Both the position numbers and the translations under genes were made by a program. A stretch of DNA of 64,000 bases, from assembly GCA_963921195.1 (NCBI GenBank), contig OY992538.1, positions 9,138,330 through 9,202,329 of the forward strand. Direction: 5' to 3'. The DNA is from Pegoplata infirma (Eukaryota > Arthropoda > Insecta > Diptera > Anthomyiidae). The notes below the pieces were generated by a model. It saw only the letters and a program-made list of their open reading frames with translations. It ran no database searches and was not told the origin of the DNA. Shown in pieces: positions 32,692-44,120 of this stretch; position 1 is the first letter of the stretch; each line of letters starts with the position of its first letter.

Positions 32692-35521
32692 GGGGCATTC
32701 CATGTCAAATCGGAGAGTTTGAAATTTTTTTTTTTTTAGATTTTCCCAATTTGTTTACAGTTTTTAGTATCCTTCGAAAACTCCTTCGTGGTAAAATTTC
32801 AGATTTTTTTGATGACCCGTTCAAAACATATCGAATTTTTAAAAATTGGTAGTTTGTTCCATTACTCAAACTTCTTTTACCCATAACTTGTTCAATAATG
32901 GTCCAAATTTAAAATTTTTTTTTTTTGTTTTTTTACGTACTTTTAAAAAAAAATCCCAAAAAATTCTTAAAAGCGCTCTAGTATGCGATTTTTAAGTTTT
33001 AAAATTTAAATATCATTTTTGAAAATGTTTGTACTCCTTGATTTTTTTTAAATTTTTTTGTGTAAAACTTCTATCGATTCTACAAATTTTTGCCCAGGAG
33101 GATCGTGGGATAACGATTATTACTATTTTTTTAAATTTTTTGAAAAAAAAAATTATTGTAATTTTTCAATCTTAAAATCATTTCTACTGCACAGAAAATA
33201 ATATCGTAATTTTTTTTTTAATTAAAAATGGATTTGATATTAAATTTAACTTCAATTAAACATTTTAATTGATTCAATTAATGTTTTAATTGAATTCTTA
33301 ACTTTACTCAAAACAAAAATAAAATAAACAAGCGAAACCGGTTTTGTATGCATTAGTGTTAGTAGCCAATGACAAAATAAAAATGCAAAAAACAACAAAA
33401 AAAAACTTTTGAACTATTGTTTTGTATATTTTGGTGGTAGCAGTCAATGAATACATAAAACGCAACAAAAAAAATTTAGTTTCATTGTTTTCTTTAAGGC
33501 GAGTGGTCGTTGCGGATAAAGTGTTTTGCGTACGTGTACAGTTGAAACAAAAAAAAAATAATGCCTTGTATTTTGCACATTGAAATATAATACAATTTTT
33601 TTTTTGTTTCAACTTTACTAAAGCGACAAAAATGCATGCAATAACAAGATTTAAAAATAAAAATTTAGTTTTAAATAGTTATTGATATTTTAAAATACTA
33701 CTATAATGTTTCTATGCAAAACTATTCCAACTGTTTATATTTAATAAAGAATAAAAATTTCTTAATAATATAAAACAAAAAATTCTATGTTTATTTATTT
33801 TAGGGAATTTTTTATAGTTTAACTTTTAAAATTAAATTGAGTTTTGGTCTTTTTTCAATAAAGCATTTTATGTGAATCAATAAATCTATATTATTGATTT
33901 TCAATTTTATATTATTTTTTTTTAGTTTATTTAATTACAATTTTAATTGGTTTTCCATTTTATTTTCATTTAAAACTTTAATTGATTCAATTAACAATTT
34001 AATTAAGTTATAAAACTATTTTCAAACAAAATGAGTAATTAATATGCGCATTTTCGTGATACGTCCGAAATCAATTAATTTTTTAATTGAATCAACGAAT
34101 TTCGTAATTGAAATTCATTTTTATTTTTTTCTGTGTGTTCAGATGGTGCGTCATAGAGGGGTCATTTATAAGACCGACCCCATTCATTTTTACGTCTTAA
34201 CATTTCTTTGAAACAAACTAATATTCTATCTCCAATTTCTAAGGGGCTCCCACACAAAACGACATTTTTTAAAATTTGCTCCAACCGCTCTAACTGCCCT
34301 AATAGTGCCCTTAGAGCAACAAAATGTATGACCGACCAACAATATTTTTTTAGCCCAAACATTTTCTCTGAACACACCTACCCTCTATCTTTAACTGTTA
34401 AGGCGGTCCCCATAAAATTTTTTTTATTTTTTGTAAATTTGTTTTATTTAATCAGCTTCTACCGGTCCAATGGTGCGTCCGAGAGGGGTCATTAGTGAGA
34501 CGGACCCCCATTTATTTTTACCCTACAATATTTTTTTAAAACATACCTACGCCCTATCTCCACTCCCTAAGTAGGCTCCCACACAAATAACAGTTGGAGC
34601 AAATTTTATAAAAAGGAAATTTTGAATGGAAGCCTACTTAGCGAGTGGAGATAAAAATAAATGGGGGTCGGTCTCACTAATGATCCCTCTCGGACGCACC
34701 ATTGGACCGGTAGAAGCTGATTAAATAAAAAAAATTTACAAAATATAAAAAAAATTGTATGGGGACCGCCTTAACAACTAGAGATAGAGGGTAGGTGTGT
34801 TCAGAGAAAATGTTTGGACTAAAAAAATATTGTGGGTAGGTCATACATTTTGTTGCTCTAAGGGCTCTATTAGGGCAGTTAGAGCGGTTGGAGCAAATTT
34901 TAAAAAATATCGTTTTGTGTGGGAGCCCCCTTAGAAATTGGAGATAGGGTATTAGTTTGTTCCAAAGAAATGTTAAGACGTAAAAAATAATGGGGGTCGG
35001 TCTCATAAATGACCCCACTATGACGCACCATTGGAGCAGTATAAATGATTTTAAGAGTAGAAAATTACAAATAAATTTTTTCAAAAAATTTAAGCAAATA
35101 GTAATATTCGTTATCCCACGATCTTCCTGGGCAAAAAATTTGTAGAATCGATAGAAGTTTTATACAAAAAAATTTCAAAAAAATCGAAGCGTACAAACAT
35201 TTTCAAAAATGAGATTTAAATTTTAAAATTTAAAAATCGCATACTAGAGCGCTTTTAAGAATTTTTAGGGATTTTTTATTTTTAAAGTACGTAAAAAAAA
35301 TTGAAATTTGGACCATTATTGAAGAAGTTATGAGTAAAAGAAGTTTGAGTAAAGGAACAAACTACCAATTTTCAAAAATTCGATATCTTTTGAACGAGTC
35401 ATCAAAAAATTCTGAAAATTTACCCCGAAGGAGTTTTCAAAGAGTACCAAAAACTGTAAACAAATTGGAAAAATCTAAAAAAAAAAAAATTCAAAGTGTC
35501 CGATTTGACATGGAATGCCCC
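32692..35521. mobile_element. Foldback element copy 2, complete
   Basis: It starts GGGGCATTCCATGTCAAATC and ends with the reverse complement at 35521, flanked by ATATAT on both sides. The two arms of about 0.9 kb mirror each other and match copy 1. The left arm is split by a MITE at 33190-34135. The element itself sits in a DINE-1-like Helentron fragment whose two parts (to 32691, from 35522) continue one into the other. Mechanism unknown; no transposase is visible. Confidence 0.85.
33190..34135. mobile_element. CACAG-ended MITE inside foldback copy 2
   Basis: It starts CACAGAAAATAATATCGTAA and ends TTTTTTTCTGTG, flanked by TG at 33188-33189 and 34136-34137. The other foldback arms give the uninterrupted site (CTACTGCTCCAATGG near 1270 in complement), which fits a duplicated TG. 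The interior is rich in TTAATTGAATT motifs; no coding sequence is evident. Confidence 0.75.
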
Positions 35522-35634
35522 ATATATACTTTATGGAGTCATAGACCGATATTTCAATATACTGTGGTTTGCAACAGTATATCGTGGTGAAATTTAAATT
35601 TTGAACTTTAAAAATCGTTAACACCAAAATCCTA

Positions 35635-36465
35635 CACCCAAAAAAAACGTGGGTATTTAATACTAAAAATTTAACTAAATTTTAGTCCAAAAGGACCAAG
35701 TGCAGAAATTGGTAACGAATACTAAAATTTTTTGCTAAAATTATTGAAAACCAGTAAAAATTACCAATTTTAGTACTTTGAAGTTACACTCAAAAAAATA
35801 AAACTGTAAAGTTAACAAATTTTTTTTTGTTAACTCGAGTTTACTGGCTTTTTAGCAAATTTTTTGTTAAAATCAGCGTTTCAACTACTTTTTTTAGTTA
35901 AGTTCAATTTACGAAAATACTAGTTTTGAACAAATTTTTAATTAAGTTTTTTTGTTGACTTCAAAACTGAGTTTACGAATTTTTACTAATTAATTTGCTG
36001 ATTTTTCGTAACAAATTTGTTAAGTAAAATTTCTTATGTAGCCTCCTATGCAAATCTCATAAGTTCTACTTAAGCTGATGAAAAAACAGAAAAAATAAAC
36101 TTACAATTTTTTACAAAATATTTTATAAATTTTAGTTTACGAAAAATAACAAAAAGTTTAGCTGAATTCAACTAATTTTTTTGTTAATATATGTACATAA
36201 AAACGTTACGAAATTTCAGCTAAATTTTTAGTTAAAGTTACGTTTTTTTTGCAACATTCATTCTACGAAAAGTTAGCTAAATATTTTTAGTTAAATTAAC
36301 TAAAAATTTAGTAGGCCCAAAATCAGGTGCTTGTTTAGTTAAATTTAACTAAATTTTTTGTTAACTTTACAGTTTTTTTTTTAGTGTACTAAAATTAGTA
36401 AATTATTAGTAGATTTTGGTACAAAATCACTTACTAAACCTTTTACTGTAGAATTATTTTGAGTG
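35635..36465. mobile_element. CACCC/CACTC MITE (TTAGTA-rich), host of copy 35787
   Basis: It starts CACCCAAAAAAAACGTGG and ends ATTATTTTGAGTG with TA on both sides. Subterminal TACTAAAATTTAG-like repeats occur at both ends. Without the nested MITE it is about 230 bp. Confidence 0.6.
35787..36386. mobile_element. CACTCA MITE (GTTAACAAAT subfamily), copy 2
   Basis: 600 bp between TA dinucleotides, same orientation and near-equal length as 24218-24816. It is inserted in the CACCC-ended MITE 35635-36465. Confidence 0.9.
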
Positions 36466-36469
36466 TAGG

Positions 36470-37210
36470 TTAACTTGTTTTCGAGTTATTGCTATATAAT
36501 TACACTGTTCGACAACAAAAACCTCCCAGTGAAATATCCAACTGATTCTTATAGGTACAAACGCGAATATCTCAAAAACGGAACATAATAGAAAAATTTT
36601 GATTTTATATGAAATCAAGTCCTATTTTTGGAAGAATCTGTAAAGTGCGAAATTATTGGTGTTTCGACTTTTTAACAGCGAATATCTCAAAAACGGTACG
36701 TGATAGAAAAAATTGGATGGCAGATTTGGATTCAAGACTCCTTGCCCCTGGCACTAAAGTATTTCATTGTTTAAAATTTTTTTTTACGCCCTCAAAAGTG
36801 GGAGGGCCGAAAATCGACATTTTCCAGCCTTAAATGGCATTCTTATTTTTTATCTTTGAAGCAGTAGTGTGGATTTATCTACGCCAATGAATACTTTTTT
36901 ATTTTGGTATTTTATTTCACTGTGAGTGTGTGATTGCTTGTGTGTATATGTGTATGTATCACTGGCTGAGAGTATGTGTGTATGTGTGTTTTAGTGTTGT
37001 CCCTATAATTGTACACTCCCTACTTCAAGCTGTATGTTGTCTGTAGTCTTTAGTGTTCGCTTCATATTTGTTTGTGTATCCTTTAAGGCTCAGCTGATTT
37101 TATGTTTCACAAAAAATCAACAAAAAAACACTCATTACTAGGGCAAGTACTTTCAGGAAATTTCATGTTCGTACTCAGTACTTTAAACATAAAATAAATT
37201 TAATATCTAT
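36470..37210. other. No gene seen; TG-rich microsatellite inside
   Basis: GTGTGTATATGTGTATGTAT-like repeats lie at 36925-36995. AATATCTCAAAAACGG occurs twice (36565 and 36680), a small local duplication. No coding sequence is supported. Confidence 0.5.
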
Positions 37211-37215
37211 CCCAA

Positions 37216-38567
37216 CCCGAGTAAAAAAGTTTATATATAATTATAAATAATTTGATAAAATTAATAAGATTATATAAAAAGGTTAAAATCTGCAAAAAGC
37301 TGGATAAAATTATATATAATTTGATAAAATTATATATAATTATATCCAGGATTTGGTGGATATAATTATATAAAATTATATTAAATTATATATAATTTGA
37401 TAAAATCAAATTTTATAAAATTTGATAAAAATTTTATCAAATTAGATATAATTTGATATAATTTTATATAATTGTCCAATCCACCAAATCCTGGATATAA
37501 TTATATATAATTTTATATAATTTTATCCAACTTTTTGAAGAATTTAACTTTTTTATATAATTTTATATAATTATGTATAATTTGATATAATTTTATTAAA
37601 TTATATATCGTGAACCTATATTCAAAATATGTCAACTCAAATTTGACCGAAATGAGTTTCCGATGGAAAATAGCTCCCCTATGCAATAGCCATCTGTTGT
37701 AAAAATTTCAGAGCAAAAAAATAATTTTTTGTCGTTTTACATCCATTTTTGTTATTCTGCTAACTCAAAGTACATATTTTTTTGGTGAAAATAAATGCCA
37801 ACTCCCATTGTAAATTTCCAAAAATTTTTCAAAATTTTTTTTTAAAAAAATTAGACCACATATCTTATTGCATTTGCCTTTCTGAACACGAATCTGGTAA
37901 AGATTTTGATATCTAATGCCTAGTTTTCGAGATATTGCCATTTTGAAAATATCGGTAAATAGTGTTTGCAAAAAAAAAATTGCTTATATATATGTAACTT
38001 TTAAACTATTTATCAGATTGAAACATTATGAGTGGGGCAAATAAAGTCAATAATATAAGCTTTCAAAATAGCTAGTTTGGAGTGAGCCTTCTACAATAAA
38101 GCGTGAGTTACAGAGTGCCAAAGTTGACCACCCAGAGATTTAAAGGCTTTCGGAGCTAGTAACTTTTAAAAATATGCAAAGATTTTTAATTTTTTTTAGT
38201 TTTTGCAATTACCGCACTAAGGAAAACAAAATCCAAAAAAAAAAAAATTATAAAAATTTTTCAAAAAAAAAAAAATTTTTTTAGTTTCCGACAAAATATG
38301 CCAACTCTAAAAAAAATTTGTTTTTTGATATAGTAATAAATGCCATCTCAAAAAAATACGCAAACTAGTGCAAAATATGAAATTTTTGGCATAGGTAAAA
38401 ATTATTTAGAATATTTCAACCATCTTATGGAAGGTACATTTTTTATTTTTACAATAATATGCAAAATAACTAGTTTTTTAGCTCTCCTGAAAAGTAAGCT
38501 TTTTCGAGTTGGCATTTATTGAATATAGTTCGACGATATAATTATTTTAAAAACTTTTTTACTCGGG
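37216..38567. mobile_element. CCCGAG-ended element with ATATAATT palindrome
   Basis: It starts CCCGAGTAAAAAAGTTTA and ends AAACTTTTTTACTCGGG, flanked by AA on both sides. 37230-37620 is a long AT-only foldback (TTATATATAATTTGATA repeats) around CCAGGATTTGGTGGATA and its mirror. The right two thirds (37620-38520) are AT-rich without an ORF of note. Confidence 0.7.
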
Positions 38568-38569
38568 AA

Positions 38570-39575
38570 TCCATACTTGCATTGAAATATCATCGATTTA
38601 ATGGTATATTTTGGTATAAATGCATACTGTTGCATATTTTCATATAAATTGCACTTTTATTAATTTTCATAAATATTTTTTTAAAACTCATAGTTTAATC
38701 ATAGCACAATACTATTATACTGGTCCAATTTCTCTTATAAAAAAACATGTTTTTCTTATAGAAATGATATTCTGATATTTTAATACTCTCAAAAAATTTA
38801 ACTAATCAAGAAAAAAAAATGTCTTCGAATACAAATAATCTGGCTTTAGACATAATATGTTCTTTTTTGAACGACTGCGCCAGTTGACTGCAGCACTTGT
38901 TCATTGTGGTTCTGACTTTACGAAAAGCTGTTTAAAAAACAGCTTTTTTAAAAAAATATTTTTTTAAATGCATACATATATTTTTTCATACGTTTTTCAT
39001 TTATAAAATTTTGTTAACTTCAGAAATATTTTTTTTGATCAAAAACAAAAATAAAACTGTCAAGAAAATTTGTTTAATTAAAAATATTAAAAATTGTTTC
39101 CACTTAAAACAAACTTTTGTTATGAATTGTAGCGGACAATAAAGCATTTGAAAAAGCCATAATTTATGTTAACAACCCCGTTTTGTAAAAACAATATTTT
39201 CTAAATGCATATTTTAAAGTTCTTAGTGCATATTTCTGATTTTTAGCTGCATTTTATAGGCACATACATATTTCTGGTTTTCAGATTTATAAAAGTACTT
39301 GCCCTACTCATCACTATTGATAGGTATGGTTTCTTATTCATCTATTTATTTATTATTTTTTGCTTCGTTAACGTTGATGTCATATTTTCTTTAGTTTTTT
39401 TTTCTGTTGTTTACTTGTATTTTCCGGATTATTGTGGAAAATTTGCACAACCTTCATCCCACCAAATATAAACATGTTTTTGTATGAATAAAATCAACAC
39501 TAGTTATTCGACTAAAAGTCAAATGAATATGTATTTTATGATGATGAGAAACATACATACATAAATACATATTTA
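38570..39575. other. No gene seen
   Basis: AT-rich intergenic DNA. A CATACATACATAAATACAT run precedes the next element. Confidence 0.45.
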
Positions 39576-39576
39576 T

Positions 39577-40256
39577 TAGGGTGGGTCCTTAAACCAGGAA
39601 ATTTTTTTGGGATCAGATTATCATTGCTATAGATTCTGGAATACAGTCTGCGGTAATCACAACAAAATTTTTCAATTTCAAACAAAAATCATAAATTCTG
39701 CAATGTTTGGTAGAATCGATTGCAAAATAATATTATGCGTTCTGGAATTGATTATTAGGAACGGAATATTTTGCTAGGAATGAATTAGAAAATTATAAAA
39801 CTCAGAAAAACTGAAAATAAAATATTGAAAAAATTAAAAAAAAGAAAAAAAAATTGTTTCTAAATCAGAAGACAATTTTGTGTGAGATAAGGTTAAAAAA
39901 ATTTATAAAAACATGAGCTCGATCAGTTGAAAATTGCCGTGAAAATAGAAGACTAATTAATAAGCTTTACTCGAATTTTAAAATGGGTCGAATGGTTTTT
40001 GAGATTTCGGCATTTGAAATTTGAAAATCTTTTCAAATTTTTCTTTAACGAAGGAAAAAGTTGAAAAAATAGTTTGAAAATCGTTCGAACGATTTAAATT
40101 TTTTTTTTAATAATGGTGTCGCAAGACATTTTTCCACTTTACCCGAATTTTGTTTTCACAAAAATGCGCTTTTCAACCGATTGAGCTCATGTTTTTTAAA
40201 AAAAAAATTTACACTAACCTCCGATTTTGAAAAATAAAAAATTAAGGACCACCCTA
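39577..40256. mobile_element. hAT-like MITE, 680 bp
   Basis: Termini TAGGGTGGGTCCTTAA and complement TAGGGTGGTCCTTAA are inverted. Flanks ATATTTAT and ATATTAAT are an imperfect 8-bp pair. Inner mirrored blocks include GAGCTCGATCAGTTGAAAA and TTTTCAACCGATTGAGCTC. Confidence 0.75.
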
Positions 40257-40421
40257 ATATTAATATCTGTATTTTCATTCATTCTTTACATTTACTTTAT
40301 TTTATTTTCTTCCCCTAAACCCTATTTGATTGTATGTCTGTCTAATTTCTACAAAAGATGTGTTTTTCTGAAGTACCTACTCATTATGTAGTATAAAACA
40401 AATGCAGATTTTTAAATGAAT

Positions 40422-40471
40422 GAATTCTAAATTCAGAATTCTAAATTCAGAATTCTAAATTCAGAATTCTA
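40422..40471. repeat. 14-bp tandem repeat
   Basis: GAATTCTAAATTCA repeated three times plus a partial fourth unit. Confidence 0.95.
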
Positions 40472-40549
40472 ACTGGCTTTTAACTAATAACTTTAACCTA
40501 TGAAATCATAAAAATGTCTGCAACCATAATGAGCTAAATGGATTTCGGG

Positions 40550-41510
40550 GTATTTTTTTGTATGGCAAAAAAATTTTTGTTTCCCCCGATTTTGAACGTC
40601 CAGGCAAATTTTTATTTTGTAACTTAATAATAAAAAATTATATTCAAAAATGTAATTTCATGTCATTTCATTTTCCATTCCCTTTTTGTTTCCCGTTCTA
40701 TTCCATTTTGTTCCCTGTTCGATTTTACTTCGATTTCACTTCGTTCCAATTTAGGTTTCATTCCTTTCCGTATGTGCTAAAAATATTAAAAAAAAATTGA
40801 GTCTCTTTTCTCAATAAATATAAAATGTACCATTTTAGCGTACTTTTTACCATCCTTAACCCTTTTTATAATTTTTCCATAAAATTTTAAATTTCTTAAT
40901 ATGTTCTTCTCTTAAAAATTAATTGTGCTGGAGCATCCTAAATGTGAAATTTTTAAATTCAGGAGCCTTTGTTTAATTGTTTAAAAAAGCACATTTTTTT
41001 TTTTTGTTTTACAAATTTCCAAAAAACTGTTTTTTTTAGAATGTTTTTTTTTTTTTTTGCTGGATGATCCTAAATTCAAAAATTTTTATTTTATGTTAAC
41101 AACCCGAAAAGTACAAATTTTTAAGTAGAAAAAATTCCAAAGTACAAATGTTCACCTCATTAAGATCTTTTCTCCAAAAAGGGGTAAAATTGTGTACTTT
41201 GGTACTTTTTTGTACATATTACCTAAAATAATGTTCAACATTTTTTTTTATTTTTTTAATTTTAAATGTTGGATCCTCCCACATAAAAAGCATTCTTAAA
41301 AAAGTACATTTTGAAAATACCGATCTAAATGGAGCAAAAAAATTGTAATTTGGTACTTTTTATATTTCCTGCAATAATGGTTCTAGAAACTTGAAATATG
41401 GAATGTAGAATCATACAGCACAAAAAAAAAACATTCTAACAAAAGTACCATGTAAAAAGTTTCTATGCTAAGAGGCTAAACATGTGTACTTGGGCGTACC
41501 GTAAAATTTA
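40550..41510. repeat. Dispersed repeat family C
   Basis: It carries the same phrases as 18140-18965 in the other orientation at first (TTTCATTCCTTTCCGTATG zone), then TTTGGTACTTTTT, GAATGTAGAATCATACAGCA and CATTCTAACAAAAGTACC. No coding evidence. Confidence 0.55.
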
Positions 41511-41514
41511 CGAA

Positions 41515-42405
41515 ATTAAAATTATGAGGGGGATTGAAAAAGTTCTAAAAAGTTCACATTAGGGCGTCCCGTCAAATTTAAATTTCGAATTTCATGTCAT
41601 AATACCTGCTAAGCGATGGCAACGTTAGAGCTGATTGTGGGAAAATTTATGAAAAAATTTTCCAAGGTCATCTTCAGTCGACAACCAGGGGTCAAAGTTG
41701 GAAAAAATTACGTATTTCGACCAAAATTTATGTCCGAACTTTTTACCAAATCGGCCTCAAAAATACGGAAATTTTGCGTACTTTATTCGAAAAATATTTT
41801 AAAAAAATCCAAAACAGCGGTTTTTTGTCTCAAAAGTTGTAAAATGTTAAGTGTGTAATCTAAAAAAATATTAAAAAAATATAAAAGCAGATCAGCATTT
41901 TTGGACCAAAATCGCGTTTTTATATTTTCTAGACAACACACTTAACTTTTTTCAACTTTTGTTATCTTAAAAATGCTGATCAGCATCTGTGGACCAAAAT
42001 CGAAGATTACCATATTTGAACAAAAATCGCGTTTTTATATTTTTTTTAATGTTTTTAGATAATACACTTAACATTTTTCAACTTTTGAGACCAAGTTGGA
42101 TAAAAAAAATAATATTCATGTTTAAAAATCTACTCAAAATTTCCAAAAAAAAATTTGAGACGGATTTGGTCAAAAAATTCGGACATGAATTTTGGTCGAA
42201 AGATGTCATATTTTCCAACTTTAACCGCTGGTTGTTGACTGAAGATGACCTTGCAAAGTTTTTTCATAAAATTCCCCACAATCAGCTCTAAGGTGGCCAT
42301 CGTTTGGCAGGTATTACGACATGAAATTCGAAAATTTAAATTTAACGGGACGCCCTAATGAGTACTTTTGCACTTTTTCAATCCCTCTCATAATTTGTAT
42401 TTCTT
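41515..42405. repeat. Inverted repeat element with AGGGCGTCCCGT core ends
   Basis: TTAGGGCGTCCCGTCAAATT (41559) mirrors AAATTTAACGGGACGCCCTAA (42338). The arms extend outward over ATTATGAGGGGGATTGAAAA / TTTTTCAATCCCTCTCATAA and inward over the ORFs at 41616-41858 and 41989-42291, which are partly complements of each other. No target duplication was found. Confidence 0.75.
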
Positions 42406-42411
42406 CCAATA

Positions 42412-42527
42412 CACATAGAAAAAAAATTTCCAACTGAATTTTTCAGTTGCATCAACTCAAAATTGCGACTACCTATATTTTTTGGTTTATCATTTGACTT
42501 TCAACTGGCAAACTTGTTTTCTGTGTG
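42412..42527. mobile_element. CACAG-ended MITE (TTTCAGTTG subfamily), internally deleted
   Basis: 116 bp between TA dinucleotides; both ends match 17694-17940 but the centre is missing. Confidence 0.8.
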
Positions 42528-42699
42528 TATAGATTAAAAGATTATGGAAAACAAAATTTAAGATTTCTTAAAAAAAAATTTAAACCAAATTTTGAGACTC
42601 TTGAAATTAACTGAAAACAATATAGCAATTTAAACGAATTTCAAATGGCGATATTTCGAAAACTGGGTGCCACGAGTTATTTTTATCCGATTGTCCTCA

Positions 42700-43253
42700 C
42701 ACAGAAAAAAATATGGAGGAAACAAATTTAAGTAATCACTTGTTTAAATTTAAAAACAAAAATTGAGTAATTTTTTATTTGACGCAATTAAAAATTTACT
42801 TAAAAATTTTAAAAACAATTTAAGTAAATAATTTAATAAAAATTTAATAGTTTTTTTATTTTTTTTTTTTTTTAACTCTCATAGTTTTTTGAATTCTCGT
42901 TTAGTTTATAGTTTTTGTGCATGTATATGAAAGTTTGTAATCGTCTTTATAAAATTTTCCTATGTTTTTGAGACATAAATATGTTTGGTAAAGTTTGAAA
43001 AAAAAATTTTTTGTTTTTTTTTTTTTGTAAAAAAATTTAAAACTTTTTTAAACTTAATAAAAAAATGAGATAAATTTTAAGTAAATTTTAATTGTGTCAA
43101 TTAAAAATTTACTCAAATTTTTTTCAAACATTTATTAAATTTTTATTAAAAATTTACTCAATACTATTAAATCGTTTACTGGTGCAAAATTGAGTAATTT
43201 TTACTCAATAGTATTAAAAATTTACTCAAATATTTTTTTTATTTTTTTCTGTG
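42700..43253. mobile_element. CACAG-ended MITE (ATTTAAGTAA subfamily)
   Basis: It starts CACAGAAAAAAATATGGAGG and ends ATTTTTTTCTGTG, flanked by CA on both sides. Inverted blocks such as TTTAAGTAA/TTACTCAAA and AATTTTAATAG pairs lie toward both ends. Confidence 0.75.
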
Positions 43254-44120
43254 CAAATATATTTCACATAAGTTTAAAATTTATTTCACATGCAATAATA
43301 AATTCATTCTTTAAAAATTCTGTATGTAACTTAATATCTAAATAAACATATGCTGCTTTATGTATGTATTTATTACAAATACTTGTGCCCATTTACAACT
43401 ACATACATAAGAAAGTTTGCTTTGTTTGTATTGAAGTCATCATTTTCTATGGTTAGTGGTTTTTACAATTGCATGGTTGGCGTATAAGTGTTATTTAATT
43501 CAACTGAATATAAAAAAATCACGTATACGTATCGTATGAAAAATTAACAAAGATTTTAAGAGTGGCGTATGACCAAGGATGGGTACCAATTCGATAAAAG
43601 TATTGGTATTGGTATTGGTTTTTAAAATTATATTAGTATTGGTATAGGTATTGGTTTTCATTTTTTGTTGAATTGGTATAGGTTTCGGTATTGGTTTTGA
43701 ATTATTTAGGTATTGGGTATTGGTATTGGTTTTAGCCTCGAATCGGTATCGGTTTTTAATAAGTATTGGTATTTATCTTATATTGGTTTTGGTATTTGTA
43801 TGCAAAAGGTTTTGTCGTTAATACACCGAAAAAATTACCCAGTTGGATAGTTACGAAAATTCCCAGTTGATTTGAAATAAATTTTAAATAACTGGGTTAA
43901 TCATAAATAACTGTGAATTTAGTAAAATAAAACTAATTTCCCAGTTACCCTGTACAAAATTATTTATTTTTATGTCAAAAAAATCAACAACATGAAGTTC
44001 ATTATTATACATTTTTAATTACAAAAAAATAAAAAAACATTTTTTGTTTGTTGGTACGTTCTTAATTATTTATTTCAAAGTTCTAAGCAAAAAGTAATGC
44101 GAAAATTCTTTTTCAGATTA

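Larger units (their letters stand above)
32235..35590 (-). mobile_element. DINE-1-like Helentron split by the foldback element
   Basis: The part 32235-32691 ends AATGTCTCATAGTCGATCAC-TGATCAATAATATATAT; the part 35522-35590 resumes ATATATACTTTATGGAGTCA, TAGACCGATATTTC and ATACTGTGGTT. Joined, they give the usual family order. Confidence 0.6.
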
